From the NCBI GenBank assembly GCA_031365425.1, contig JANLYB010000323.1, positions 1-17,322 on the forward strand: a DNA stretch of 17,322 nt, read 5' to 3'. The stretch comes from JANXVY01 sp031365425. GTDB lineage: Bacteria > Pseudomonadota > Alphaproteobacteria > Rhizobiales > Hyphomicrobiaceae. A model generated the notes under the pieces. It worked only from the letters and a program-made list of their open reading frames with translations. It made no database searches and was not told the origin of the DNA. Within the stretch, counting starts at the first letter, position 1, and the number at the start of each line of letters is the position of its first letter. A program made the translations under genes and the position numbers. Shown here piece by piece: positions 7,839-14,783 of the stretch.

Positions 7839-8246
7839 TCAAACGGAAATCGTCTTCGGCGGCTGCGCAACGGGCCGAGGCCGACCCTTGTCGTCGAGTG
7901 CTACAAACGTGAAGATCGCTTGCGTCACGCAGGTAAGATCATCACTATCGCGTGGACGGCGCCATGCCGACACTTCGAATTTCATACTGGTCCGCCCAGT
8001 GTGGATCAAATGCGCCCAGACCGTCACCTCGTCGCCAACCTTAACTGCCGACAGAAACGTCATGCCTTCAGCGGCAACCGTCGCACAACGCCCCTGCGCG
8101 ACCCGGCACGCCACATTGCCCGCGGCCATGTCCATCTGCGACATCAGCCAGCCGCCGAAGATATCGCCCGCCGGGTTGGTATCCGCCGGCATCGCAAGCG
8201 TGCGGATTGCCGGTTCCCCGGCTGGACGTCTTGAGGGAGGTGTCAT
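7839..8246 (-). CDS. YciA-type hotdog-fold acyl-CoA thioesterase
   Basis: Short hotdog-fold thioesterase (135 aa) that hydrolyses acyl-CoA to free acid and CoA. After an N-terminal stretch, RTLAMPADTNPAGDIFGGWLMSQMD matches the YciA/acyl-CoA hydrolase signature, with the catalytic Asp in NPAGDIFGGW and the following helix. The later VKVGDEVTVWAHLIHTGRTSMKFEV strand is also typical. The length fits the single-domain family, which acts as a hexamer. The ATG at 8246 overlaps the cimA stop by 4 nt (ATGA), so translation is probably coupled to cimA and this is the last gene of the cysS chain. The acyl chain preferred cannot be read from sequence; the YciA type tends to be broad. Confidence 0.87.
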   Translation of the reverse strand: MTPPSRRPAGEPAIRTLAMPADTNPAGDIFGGWLMSQMDMAAGNVACRVAQGRCATVAAEGMTFLSAVKVGDEVTVWAHLIHTGRTSMKFEVSAWRRPRDSDDLTCVTQAIFTFVALDDKGRPRPVAQPPKTISV

Positions 8247-9856
8247 GCGGCCACCGATGCTTTAACTTTCAACAACTTGTAGTTGATCGCATCGAGCAAG
8301 GCTTCAAAACTTGCGTCGATGATATTGGGCGATACGCCCACCGTCACCCAGCGCTCTCCGCTGACCGTATCGAGGCTTTCGACCAGCACCCGCGTGACCG
8401 CTTCCGTTCCGCCCGTAAGTATCCGCACCTTGTAATCGATGAGTTCGATATCTTTGATGTGCTTTTGATACCGCCCGAGGTCGCGCCGCAAGGCTTGATC
8501 GAGCGCATTAACCGGGCCGTTGCCCTCGCCCACCGACCACAGCAATTCCTTGTCGCCCGCAATGTGGACCTTGACGCTGGCTTCGGACACCGTGATCATT
8601 TCGCCCAGCGCGTTATGCCGCCGCTCGACCATGACCCGGAAGCTATCGACGGTGAAATACTGCGGCACGGTTCCCAGCGTCCGTCGCGCCAGCAGCTCAA
8701 ACGACGCCTCTGCCGCCTCGTACGAATACCCGGCCGCCTCACGCGTCTTGACCGCTTCCAGCAGCGTGCCCAGCCGCGGATCGTCCTTGTCGATGGCAAT
8801 TTTCAAGCGCGACAGCGTCGCGAGCACATTCGATTTGCCCGCCTGTGCCGACACCAGCAGCCGCCGCGTATTGCCGACCGACTCGGGCGGCACGTGTTCA
8901 TACGTCTCCGGTTCCTTCACCAGTGCCGACGCATGGATGCCGGCCTTGGTCGCGAAGGCGCTCTCGCCCACATATGGCGCATGCCGGTCCGGCGCACGAT
9001 TCAGTACCTCATCCAGCACCCGGCTCGCATGCGATAGAGTACACAACCGCTCCGGCGTGACCTGCGTCGCAAACCGCTCGGCGAACTCCGACTTGAGCAA
9101 CAGCGTCGGGATAACCGACGTCAGGTTCGCATTCCCGCATCGCTCACCGATGCCGTTAAGCGTGCCTTGGATCTGACGGCACCCGCTGCGCACCGCCATC
9201 AACGTGTTGGCGACCGCGTTCTCGGTATCGTTATGGGTATGAATGCCCAGATGGCTGCCCGGCACGACGGTTGCGACATCGGCCACGATCCGCTCGACCT
9301 CGTGGGGCAACGTCCCGCCGTTGGTGTCGCACAGCACGACCCAGCGCGCGCCAGCATCATAAGCCGTCTTCGCGACGCTGAGCGCATACGCCCGGTTGGC
9401 CTTGTAGCCGTCGAAGAAGTGCTCGCAGTCCATCATCGCCTCGCGGCCACCGGCCACGATGGCGCGCATCGACTGATCGATGCTCTCGAGGTTCTCCTCG
9501 TTGGTGATCCCGAGCGCGACCCGCACATGATAGTCCCAAGCCTTGGCAACGAGACAGATCGCGCTGGCCTTCGAGGTCAAAACAGCCTGCAAACCCGGAT
9601 CGTTTTCAACGGACCGCCCTGCGCGCTTGACCATCCCGAACGCCGTAAACGTCGCCGCCGTGAAGTTGGGCTTGCTGTCGAAAAACTCGGAATCCGTCGT
9701 GTTTGCGCCGGGAAACCCGCCCTCGATGTAGTCGAGGCCAAGATCGTCGAGCACGCCCGCGATCCGGCGCTTATCGGCCAGCGAAAAATCGACCCCCGTC
9801 GTCTGCGCGCCGTCGCGCAAGGTCGTGTCGAACAGATAGAGCCGTTCTTTGGTCAT
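8243..9856 (-). CDS. cimA: Citramalate synthase
   Basis: Condenses pyruvate with acetyl-CoA to (R)-citramalate, giving a threonine-independent route to 2-ketobutyrate and isoleucine. The 537-residue protein starts with the DRE-TIM barrel signature DTTLRDGAQTTGVDFS, where Arg14 and Asp15 are catalytic and metal-binding. The second metal motif GIHTHND (204-210; His206 and His208) and LNGIGERCGNANL (233-245; Asn242) complete the site. A C-terminal LeuA-type regulatory domain follows from about residue 400, so feedback control, usually by isoleucine, is likely. GVDFS near the start, the IEGGFPG motif and the overall length favour citramalate synthase over 2-isopropylmalate or homocitrate synthase. 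The ATG at 9856 has AAGGCAG about 8 nt upstream and overlaps the GNAT stop (ATGA); an upstream in-frame extension to 9916 lies inside the GNAT gene. Confidence 0.93.
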   Translation of the reverse strand: MTKERLYLFDTTLRDGAQTTGVDFSLADKRRIAGVLDDLGLDYIEGGFPGANTTDSEFFDSKPNFTAATFTAFGMVKRAGRSVENDPGLQAVLTSKASAICLVAKAWDYHVRVALGITNEENLESIDQSMRAIVAGGREAMMDCEHFFDGYKANRAYALSVAKTAYDAGARWVVLCDTNGGTLPHEVERIVADVATVVPGSHLGIHTHNDTENAVANTLMAVRSGCRQIQGTLNGIGERCGNANLTSVIPTLLLKSEFAERFATQVTPERLCTLSHASRVLDEVLNRAPDRHAPYVGESAFATKAGIHASALVKEPETYEHVPPESVGNTRRLLVSAQAGKSNVLATLSRLKIAIDKDDPRLGTLLEAVKTREAAGYSYEAAEASFELLARRTLGTVPQYFTVDSFRVMVERRHNALGEMITVSEASVKVHIAGDKELLWSVGEGNGPVNALDQALRRDLGRYQKHIKDIELIDYKVRILTGGTEAVTRVLVESLDTVSGERWVTVGVSPNIIDASFEALLDAINYKLLKVKASVAA

Positions 9857-10359
9857 GATACTGCCTTGGCGGCACTCGCCTTCAATTGCTTCGTCATCGA
9901 GGTGTTGGACAACCACTCGTCGTCCATTTCCACCAGATTGCGGCTGGTCGCTGCGTAGCCGCGTTCTTCGAAAAACGGCACCGCGGTATCGCTCGCCTCA
10001 ACGGTCATCGCTTCGACGCCGCGCGCGGTCGCGATTTTCTCCATCGCATCCACCAGCGCTGTCGCGACACCGATGCGCGCGTGCCAAGGGTGAACGTACA
10101 GCATATCGAGCACGGTGTTGTCCTTGAGCGTGGCAAACCCTAAATGCTCGTCCTCAATATGCACGACCAGCGTCAAGCTTGAGGACAACCGCTTGGCAAA
10201 CGCTTCCGCATCCTCAGCCGCACTGGCCCAAGCGATCCGCTGGTCCTCGTTATAGTCGTCGGCCGTCAGCTCTTCGATGGATGCCGCAAACAACTCCCGC
10301 AACGGCATGATGTCAGCCGCCAGATAGGGCCGCAGCGGAAAGTCATCGCTACCGCTCAC
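9853..10359 (-). CDS. GNAT-family N-acetyltransferase
   Basis: 168-residue single-domain GNAT acetyltransferase. Motif A is seen as LYVHPWHARIGVATALVDAMEK, where Arg95-x-x-Gly-x-Ala is the acetyl-CoA pyrophosphate-binding loop. The C-terminal motif B region ends in VPFFEERGY (128-135), which is standard for small-molecule or RimI-like members. The substrate is unknown. The start is GTG at 10359, overlapping the cysS stop as GTGA; its own stop overlaps the cimA ATG. It is thus a coupled middle gene of the cysS-GNAT-cimA-thioesterase chain. Acetyltransferases in this position occur next to cysS/cimA in other alphaproteobacteria, to my knowledge without an assigned role. Confidence 0.85.
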   Translation of the reverse strand: MSGSDDFPLRPYLAADIMPLRELFAASIEELTADDYNEDQRIAWASAAEDAEAFAKRLSSSLTLVVHIEDEHLGFATLKDNTVLDMLYVHPWHARIGVATALVDAMEKIATARGVEAMTVEASDTAVPFFEERGYAATSRNLVEMDDEWLSNTSMTKQLKASAAKAVS

Positions 10360-11777
10360 GACTTGATCTCCCAGGTTGTCACGATCTCCCCCGTCTTGGG
10401 GTCTTTGGCGTCCTTGATCTGAATCCCCATCGCCGTCAGCTCATCGCGGATGCGGTCGCCTTCCTTGTAATCCCTGGCCTGACGCGCCGCCAACCGTGCG
10501 GCAATCAGATCCTCGACCTTGAGCCGGTCCACCTTGACGTGGGGCAAGCCTGCCGCAAAATCGGCGCGGGTTTCGTTGTCGTACAGCCCCATGAGTTGCA
10601 GCGACGCCTTAAGAGCGCCGGCGGCTTCCTTGCTGCCGCGCTTGGCCGACTTCGCAATGCCGTGGATAATCGAGAGCGCACTTGCCGTATTGAGATCGTC
10701 GCTCAACGCCGCCACCACTTCGGGATCGGGCTGCGCCGCCGGCACATCGTGCAGCAGATCGGCAAACTCCATCAACGTGCTGCGCGATTGCGACAGCCGC
10801 TCGACCGTCCAATCAATCGGCGAACGGTAATGCGTGCCCAGCATCGCCAGACGGCACACCTTGCCCGGCCAGCGCTGGCCGCCGAACTTCTCGGTCGCCA
10901 CCAACTCGTTGATGGTGATGAAATTGCCGAGCGACTTCGACATCTTCTCGCCTTCGACCTGCAAGAAGCCGTTGTGCATCCAAACCTGGGCCATCACGGC
11001 CGTGCCGTGCGCGCAGCGCGACTGCGCCACCTCGTTCTCGTGATGGGGAAACACAAGGTCGATCCCGCCGCCGTGGATGTCGAAGGTGTCGCCTAAGTGT
11101 TTACCCGCCATCGCCGAGCACTCGATGTGCCAGCCCGGCCGTCCCGGCTCCTTGATCCCGCACGGGCTTGGCCACGACGGCTCGCCTGGCTTGGACGGCT
11201 TCCACAGCACGAAGTCCATTTCGCTGCGCTTATAGGGAGCGACTTCAACGCGGGCTCCCGCCTCCATCTCATCCAGCGGACGCCCGGACAGCCTGCCGTA
11301 ATCGGACATCGAGGGCACGTCGAACAGCACATGCCCCTCGGCCACGTACGCATGACCCTTCGCAACCAGCGCTTCGCACAAGGCCATCATCTCAGGAATA
11401 TGCCCCGTTGCGCGGGGCTCCACCGTCGGCACGAGCGCACCGAGTGCTTCGCAATCGGCATGGTACTGCCGCGTGGTTTCCTCAGTCAGCTTGGCAATGG
11501 CCGCATTCAGTGCCAGTTCAGGGAAATCCCGCGCCGCACGCGCGTTGATCTTGTCGTCCACGTCCGTAATGTTGCGCGCATACGTAACATGCTCCGCCCC
11601 GTATGTATGCCGCAGCAGCCGGAACAGCGTATCGAACACAATCACCGGGCGGCCGTTACCGATGTGGACGAAGTCGTAGACAGTCGGTCCACAGACGTAC
11701 ATGCGCACATTTTTGGCATCAATCGGCGTGAACGGCTCTTTCGAGCGCGACAACGTATTGTAAAGCGTGAGGGACAT
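10356..11777 (-). CDS. cysS: Cysteinyl-tRNA synthetase
   Basis: Class I aminoacyl-tRNA synthetase that charges tRNA-Cys. From the ATG at 11777 (473 aa), the HIGN form of the HIGH motif is at residues 38-41 and KMSKS at 278-282. The zinc site that selects cysteine is complete: Cys29 in YVCGPTVYD, Cys220 in WHIECSAMAG, and His245 and Glu249 in FPHHENE. The length is normal. AGGA lies about 8 nt before this ATG; the open frame continues upstream to 11876, but those 33 residues are not family-like. This is the promoter-proximal gene of the four-gene chain, and its stop overlaps the GNAT GTG. The promoter should lie in the 214-bp gap shared with the divergent DUF2865 gene. Confidence 0.97.
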   Translation of the reverse strand: MSLTLYNTLSRSKEPFTPIDAKNVRMYVCGPTVYDFVHIGNGRPVIVFDTLFRLLRHTYGAEHVTYARNITDVDDKINARAARDFPELALNAAIAKLTEETTRQYHADCEALGALVPTVEPRATGHIPEMMALCEALVAKGHAYVAEGHVLFDVPSMSDYGRLSGRPLDEMEAGARVEVAPYKRSEMDFVLWKPSKPGEPSWPSPCGIKEPGRPGWHIECSAMAGKHLGDTFDIHGGGIDLVFPHHENEVAQSRCAHGTAVMAQVWMHNGFLQVEGEKMSKSLGNFITINELVATEKFGGQRWPGKVCRLAMLGTHYRSPIDWTVERLSQSRSTLMEFADLLHDVPAAQPDPEVVAALSDDLNTASALSIIHGIAKSAKRGSKEAAGALKASLQLMGLYDNETRADFAAGLPHVKVDRLKVEDLIAARLAARQARDYKEGDRIRDELTAMGIQIKDAKDPKTGEIVTTWEIKS

Positions 11778-11949
11778 TGCGGATTCCTGCAGCAAAGCGG
11801 CGTTATGCGGCTGCCGCCCTTGAGCGTCAAGGCAACCAACGCCGCGGAGCCGCCATCTCTGCGACCAAAGCGTCAATGACTGTGGGAAAAACCTGCCGCA
11901 ATTTCATCCGCATTGACCGTCTAGCGTGCAGGGGTGATAACGGTTTTGA

Positions 11950-11977
11950 GTTGAACGAAGGCGATAGGGCCTTCAAC
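11950..11977. promoter_or_regulatory. Inverted repeat in the cysS/DUF2865 divergent region
   Basis: GAAGGC (11957-11962) and GCCTTC (11969-11974) form a perfect 6-bp inverted repeat with a 6-nt loop. The flanking GTTGAA at 11950 and TTCAAC at 11972 give an alternative, longer pairing with a bulge. It lies 15 nt before the DUF2865 start, where it could be an operator or a leader hairpin masking the ribosome site. Confidence 0.3.
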
Positions 11978-11991
11978 TACGGATATATGGA

Positions 11992-13107
11992 TTGGCTGAC
12001 GTCGTGACGCTTGCCACCACCTTGAAGCGCTCTAGAACCGCAGAGCGGGCAAACCGCCGTGTTTGCGGGACGCGCAGGGCTGTTCTGGCCGCGATGACAC
12101 TCGTCCTCATGACAGCTGCGCCTCAACTTGCACAAGCCCAAGGCTTCCGCTGGCCTTGGGAAGAACAGCAGACCCGTCCGCGCGACTCAGTCCGCCCTCC
12201 TGCGCCCATTCCAGCTCCGGCTCCGCCGCCGGCTGGCGTGCCAGGCCAAGCCGGCGCGCAGTGGATGTCGCGCAATCCGATCTGCATCCAGCTCGAACAG
12301 CGCCTCGTCGCCGAAAACCAGAAGGGCGCGCAGTCCCGCGAGGCCCTGCCAAAGATCGAAGCCGAAATGCGCCAGCTCGATCAGGTCGCGCAGCAGGGTC
12401 AGCGTCAACTGGAAAAAGCCGACTGCTACGAATACTTCCTCTTCTCCAAGACCCTGCGCGCCACCAAGCAGTGCCGCGACATCGCCTCCCAGGCGGAGAA
12501 CGCCAAGCGCCGCCTGGGTGATTTGGAAACCCAGCGCGCCCAGATCATGGGCTCCAGCGGCCGCTCCTACACCGACGAGATCGTGCGCGAATTGGCCCGC
12601 AACAATTGCGGCGCGAATTACCAGCAGGAAGCCAGCCGCGGCAGCCCCGGTGCAGGCGGTTTTGGCGGCATCTGGCAGGATGAAAGCCCCACGGGAGGAG
12701 CAAACGGCGGCTTCGGCAGCTCGAACTACGCCACTTATCGCACCGTCTGCGTCCGGCTTTGCGACGGTTATTACTTCCCGATCAGCTTCTCGACTCTGCC
12801 CAGCCACTTCCAGCAGGACGCCGACGCCTGCCAATCCAAATGCGCCGCCCCCGTTGAACTCTATTCGCACCCAAACCCAGGCGGCGCGATGGAACAGGCC
12901 ATGAGCGTGAAGTCGCAAGAACCTTACACGCGCCTCAAGACGGCGTTCCGCTATCGCAAGGAATTCGTCCAAGGCTGCTCGTGCAAGGAAGCTGAATACG
13001 TGCCGCCTGCCGGTACAGCCCCGCTACCGATTTCGCCTGCCGCTCCTAACGACCGCCGCGCTGAAACGCTGCCGTGGGAACGAACGACGACCACGTCGCC
13101 GCGGTAA
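11992..13107 (+). CDS. Secreted DUF2865-domain protein
   Basis: 371-residue exported protein of unknown function. A basic N-region and hydrophobic stretch (about 30-43) end in AQLAQA-like residues, with a likely signal peptidase cut after Ala49. A proline-rich linker (63-86) is followed by a probable coiled coil (about 97-190) rich in Gln, Glu and Arg. The DUF2865 core starts at YRTVCVRLCDGYYFPISFS (249-267) and runs through the CQSKC and PYTRLKTAFRYR segments. Paired cysteines (253/257, 280/284, 329/331, plus 98, 145, 161 and 206) suggest disulfides in the periplasm. The TTG at 11992 has GGA 8 nt upstream; a GTG at 12004 is an equal alternative, and ATG 12094 would lose the signal's basic part. 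The family is largely confined to Hyphomicrobiales and has no assigned role. Confidence 0.85.
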   Translation: MADVVTLATTLKRSRTAERANRRVCGTRRAVLAAMTLVLMTAAPQLAQAQGFRWPWEEQQTRPRDSVRPPAPIPAPAPPPAGVPGQAGAQWMSRNPICIQLEQRLVAENQKGAQSREALPKIEAEMRQLDQVAQQGQRQLEKADCYEYFLFSKTLRATKQCRDIASQAENAKRRLGDLETQRAQIMGSSGRSYTDEIVRELARNNCGANYQQEASRGSPGAGGFGGIWQDESPTGGANGGFGSSNYATYRTVCVRLCDGYYFPISFSTLPSHFQQDADACQSKCAAPVELYSHPNPGGAMEQAMSVKSQEPYTRLKTAFRYRKEFVQGCSCKEAEYVPPAGTAPLPISPAAPNDRRAETLPWERTTTTSPR

Positions 13108-13122
13108 CTTTGAAACGGCATA

Positions 13123-13698
13123 TCAAGCCGAAGAATGCGCCATTTTTCTGCCTTCACACCGGACCATCCCGCACCCCAGCCACGCCGCCACTGCCATTTG
13201 CCACGGCACGAGCAAGACGGCCCCATTGTCGTAGTGATTGGTGTATGGCAACAGCAGCCCCATTACCGCCCCCACGGCGACGGTGCCAGCCCCTGTCCCA
13301 ATCCGCTTCAGCATTGGCGCATATGCAGCCGCCCCGGCCCAAGTCACCCCTGCACCAATCGCCCCGGCTACAAACCCACTCAGATAAATACCCAGCCAGC
13401 CTGGTGTGCTGTTCGATGCTGTCCAGTACTTATCGATTTGCAATGCGGCGTTGACCGCCAGTTCCCAGCCCACCCACGCCGCCAACAGGGCAATCAGAGC
13501 TCCAACCGGACTACGCCCACCCCACATCCAAACACCGAAACCGACGATAAGCCCGAACCACACCCCGGCCAGCACGAGATAGACCCCCAATCCAGGCGCT
13601 GTCCCAAACCCTGGTCCTTCGGCCAGAGTTCCCAGCACCCCAGACGCCATTCCCAACGCCGAAAGCACGAGGATGGGATGGCGGTCGTACCGTGTCAT
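13123..13698 (-). CDS. Unrecognised polytopic membrane protein
   Basis: 191-residue protein with about six hydrophobic helices (near 9-24, 38-59, 65-86, 102-127, 136-152 and 161-178), rich in Gly, Ala and Trp. I do not recognise the family. The ATG at 13698 is chosen because GGAG lies about 7 nt upstream (TGGAGATTTTT then ATG) and the hydrophobic protein begins there. The same frame stays open much further upstream to 14571, but that part is antisense to another gene. Its stop is only 15 bp from the stop of the converging DUF2865 gene, leaving no room for a separate terminator. On its other side it is divergent from the orphan gene at 13888. A transport or membrane-integrity role would be a guess. 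Confidence 0.7.
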   Translation of the reverse strand: MTRYDRHPILVLSALGMASGVLGTLAEGPGFGTAPGLGVYLVLAGVWFGLIVGFGVWMWGGRSPVGALIALLAAWVGWELAVNAALQIDKYWTASNSTPGWLGIYLSGFVAGAIGAGVTWAGAAAYAPMLKRIGTGAGTVAVGAVMGLLLPYTNHYDNGAVLLVPWQMAVAAWLGCGMVRCEGRKMAHSSA

Positions 13699-13887
13699 AA
13701 AAATCTCCAGGCTTTGTCGGCTTCTCTCGCAGCCCAAGAGTCCGGCTAACCATGGCCGTACGATGGTTGCCTCCTCCTGCCCGCTTCGCCGCTCTCTCAA
13801 CTTGCCGCCACTTGCTCCCATTTTCGGCCGTCTGCGTGCTAAGACCCAAACGCGCAGCGGATTGCACAGCGACAAGGGGCCAATACC

Positions 13888-14613
13888 ATGCAGCTCTTCG
13901 GCCTGGAAATTTCTGGCGAACACGCCCGGGTCGTGGTTCCGCTGCTCGGCGGTCTCGTCGCCACGGCGGGCTTTCTTGCGGGCCGTTGGACCGAACACCG
14001 GCGCCGGGTCCGCTTCCGCAAGGAAGACCTCGTCGGAACGTCTATCGTTGTCGAACTCTACGGCATAACTCCGGGCCCCGATGGCCAGGACGTCCTGCAC
14101 ATCATCACCCAGGGCGGCTCGTCGAGCGTCGACGACTTTTTCCACACCCCCGACCTCGTCCATCATGTCCAGCGCACAGCGCTGAAACATCCAGGCCTCG
14201 TGCGCTTGCCAAACCCAGTTGCCCACCGCATGATGATGGACGAAGGCAAGGACGCCCTCACCGGCCTCGACCCGCAAGCCAACATGGATTTCGTCCATGG
14301 CAGGGCTACACAGGAAGACAAAGCGCTGTTCGGGTATGCCGCCTACCGGGAGAAGAACCACGCCGGCAACGGCCTTCACGATCAGGTCGCGCGCCTCGTC
14401 CTGATGGTCATCAGCCCCACGCTCGTTGGAAAGCTTGCTGATCCGGCCTACGTCGAAAGCCTCGACGTCGCCCATGCCGGCTACAAGCCCCGCTGCACCA
14501 GGCTGCACGAATTTGCTCAGGAATGGCAGCGACTTAAGGCCTTGCCAACGGCGAACCGCAGCACCGGTCACGACCCGATTTGGCAGATCACCATCCGCAC
14601 GGCGGTGCGTTGA
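13888..14613 (+). CDS. Unrecognised membrane-anchored hypothetical protein
   Basis: 241-residue protein of unknown family. One hydrophobic segment near the N-terminus (about residues 13-31, VVVPLLGGLVATAGFLAGRW) is followed by basic residues, which suggests a single N-terminal anchor with the rest in the cytoplasm. The soluble part holds repeated His residues (VHHVQRTALKHPG, then PNPVAHRMMMDEG) but no catalytic motif I can name. AAGGGG lies about 8 nt before the ATG. Codon use is GC3-biased like the neighbouring genes, which favours this strand over the open minus-strand frame that covers the same bases. It is divergent from the 191-aa membrane protein (189-bp gap) and followed by an intrinsic terminator. 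Confidence 0.7.
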   Translation: MQLFGLEISGEHARVVVPLLGGLVATAGFLAGRWTEHRRRVRFRKEDLVGTSIVVELYGITPGPDGQDVLHIITQGGSSSVDDFFHTPDLVHHVQRTALKHPGLVRLPNPVAHRMMMDEGKDALTGLDPQANMDFVHGRATQEDKALFGYAAYREKNHAGNGLHDQVARLVLMVISPTLVGKLADPAYVESLDVAHAGYKPRCTRLHEFAQEWQRLKALPTANRSTGHDPIWQITIRTAVR

Positions 14614-14690
14614 TCATGATCAATGCGGGGGAACGAGCGGTATCTAAAGTCGTAACCGAGCCTGTCGAAAATCAATTGCCTCCTTACCGT

Positions 14691-14723
14691 GCCGCCCCAT
14701 AGCAAGTGGGGCGGCTTTTTTTT
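14691..14723 (+). terminator. Intrinsic (Rho-independent) terminator
   Basis: GCCGCCCC pairs perfectly with GGGGCGGC across a 9-nt loop, and eight T residues follow at once. This is a textbook terminator for plus-strand transcription. It ends the orphan gene at 13888-14613 and insulates the acyl-CoA synthetase, whose ATG is 60 bp further on; the synthetase promoter must therefore be in or just around this short gap. Confidence 0.93.
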
Positions 14724-14783
14724 GGTGCTCGATTGTGCTTCGATTGCCCAGTAAGCGGGCAGCGTTACGTAAAGGATCAGATC

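Noticed and set aside
8207..9176. Two long plus-strand frames opposite cimA
   Set aside because: Antisense shadows of cimA, with Arg/His-rich or Ser-rich composition and no motifs.
13123..14571. A 482-codon minus-strand open frame covering the membrane protein and the gene at 13888
   Set aside because: Only the last 191 codons look like a protein; the ATG at 13698 has a good ribosome site. The upstream part is antisense to a plus-strand gene with better codon bias and its own ribosome site.
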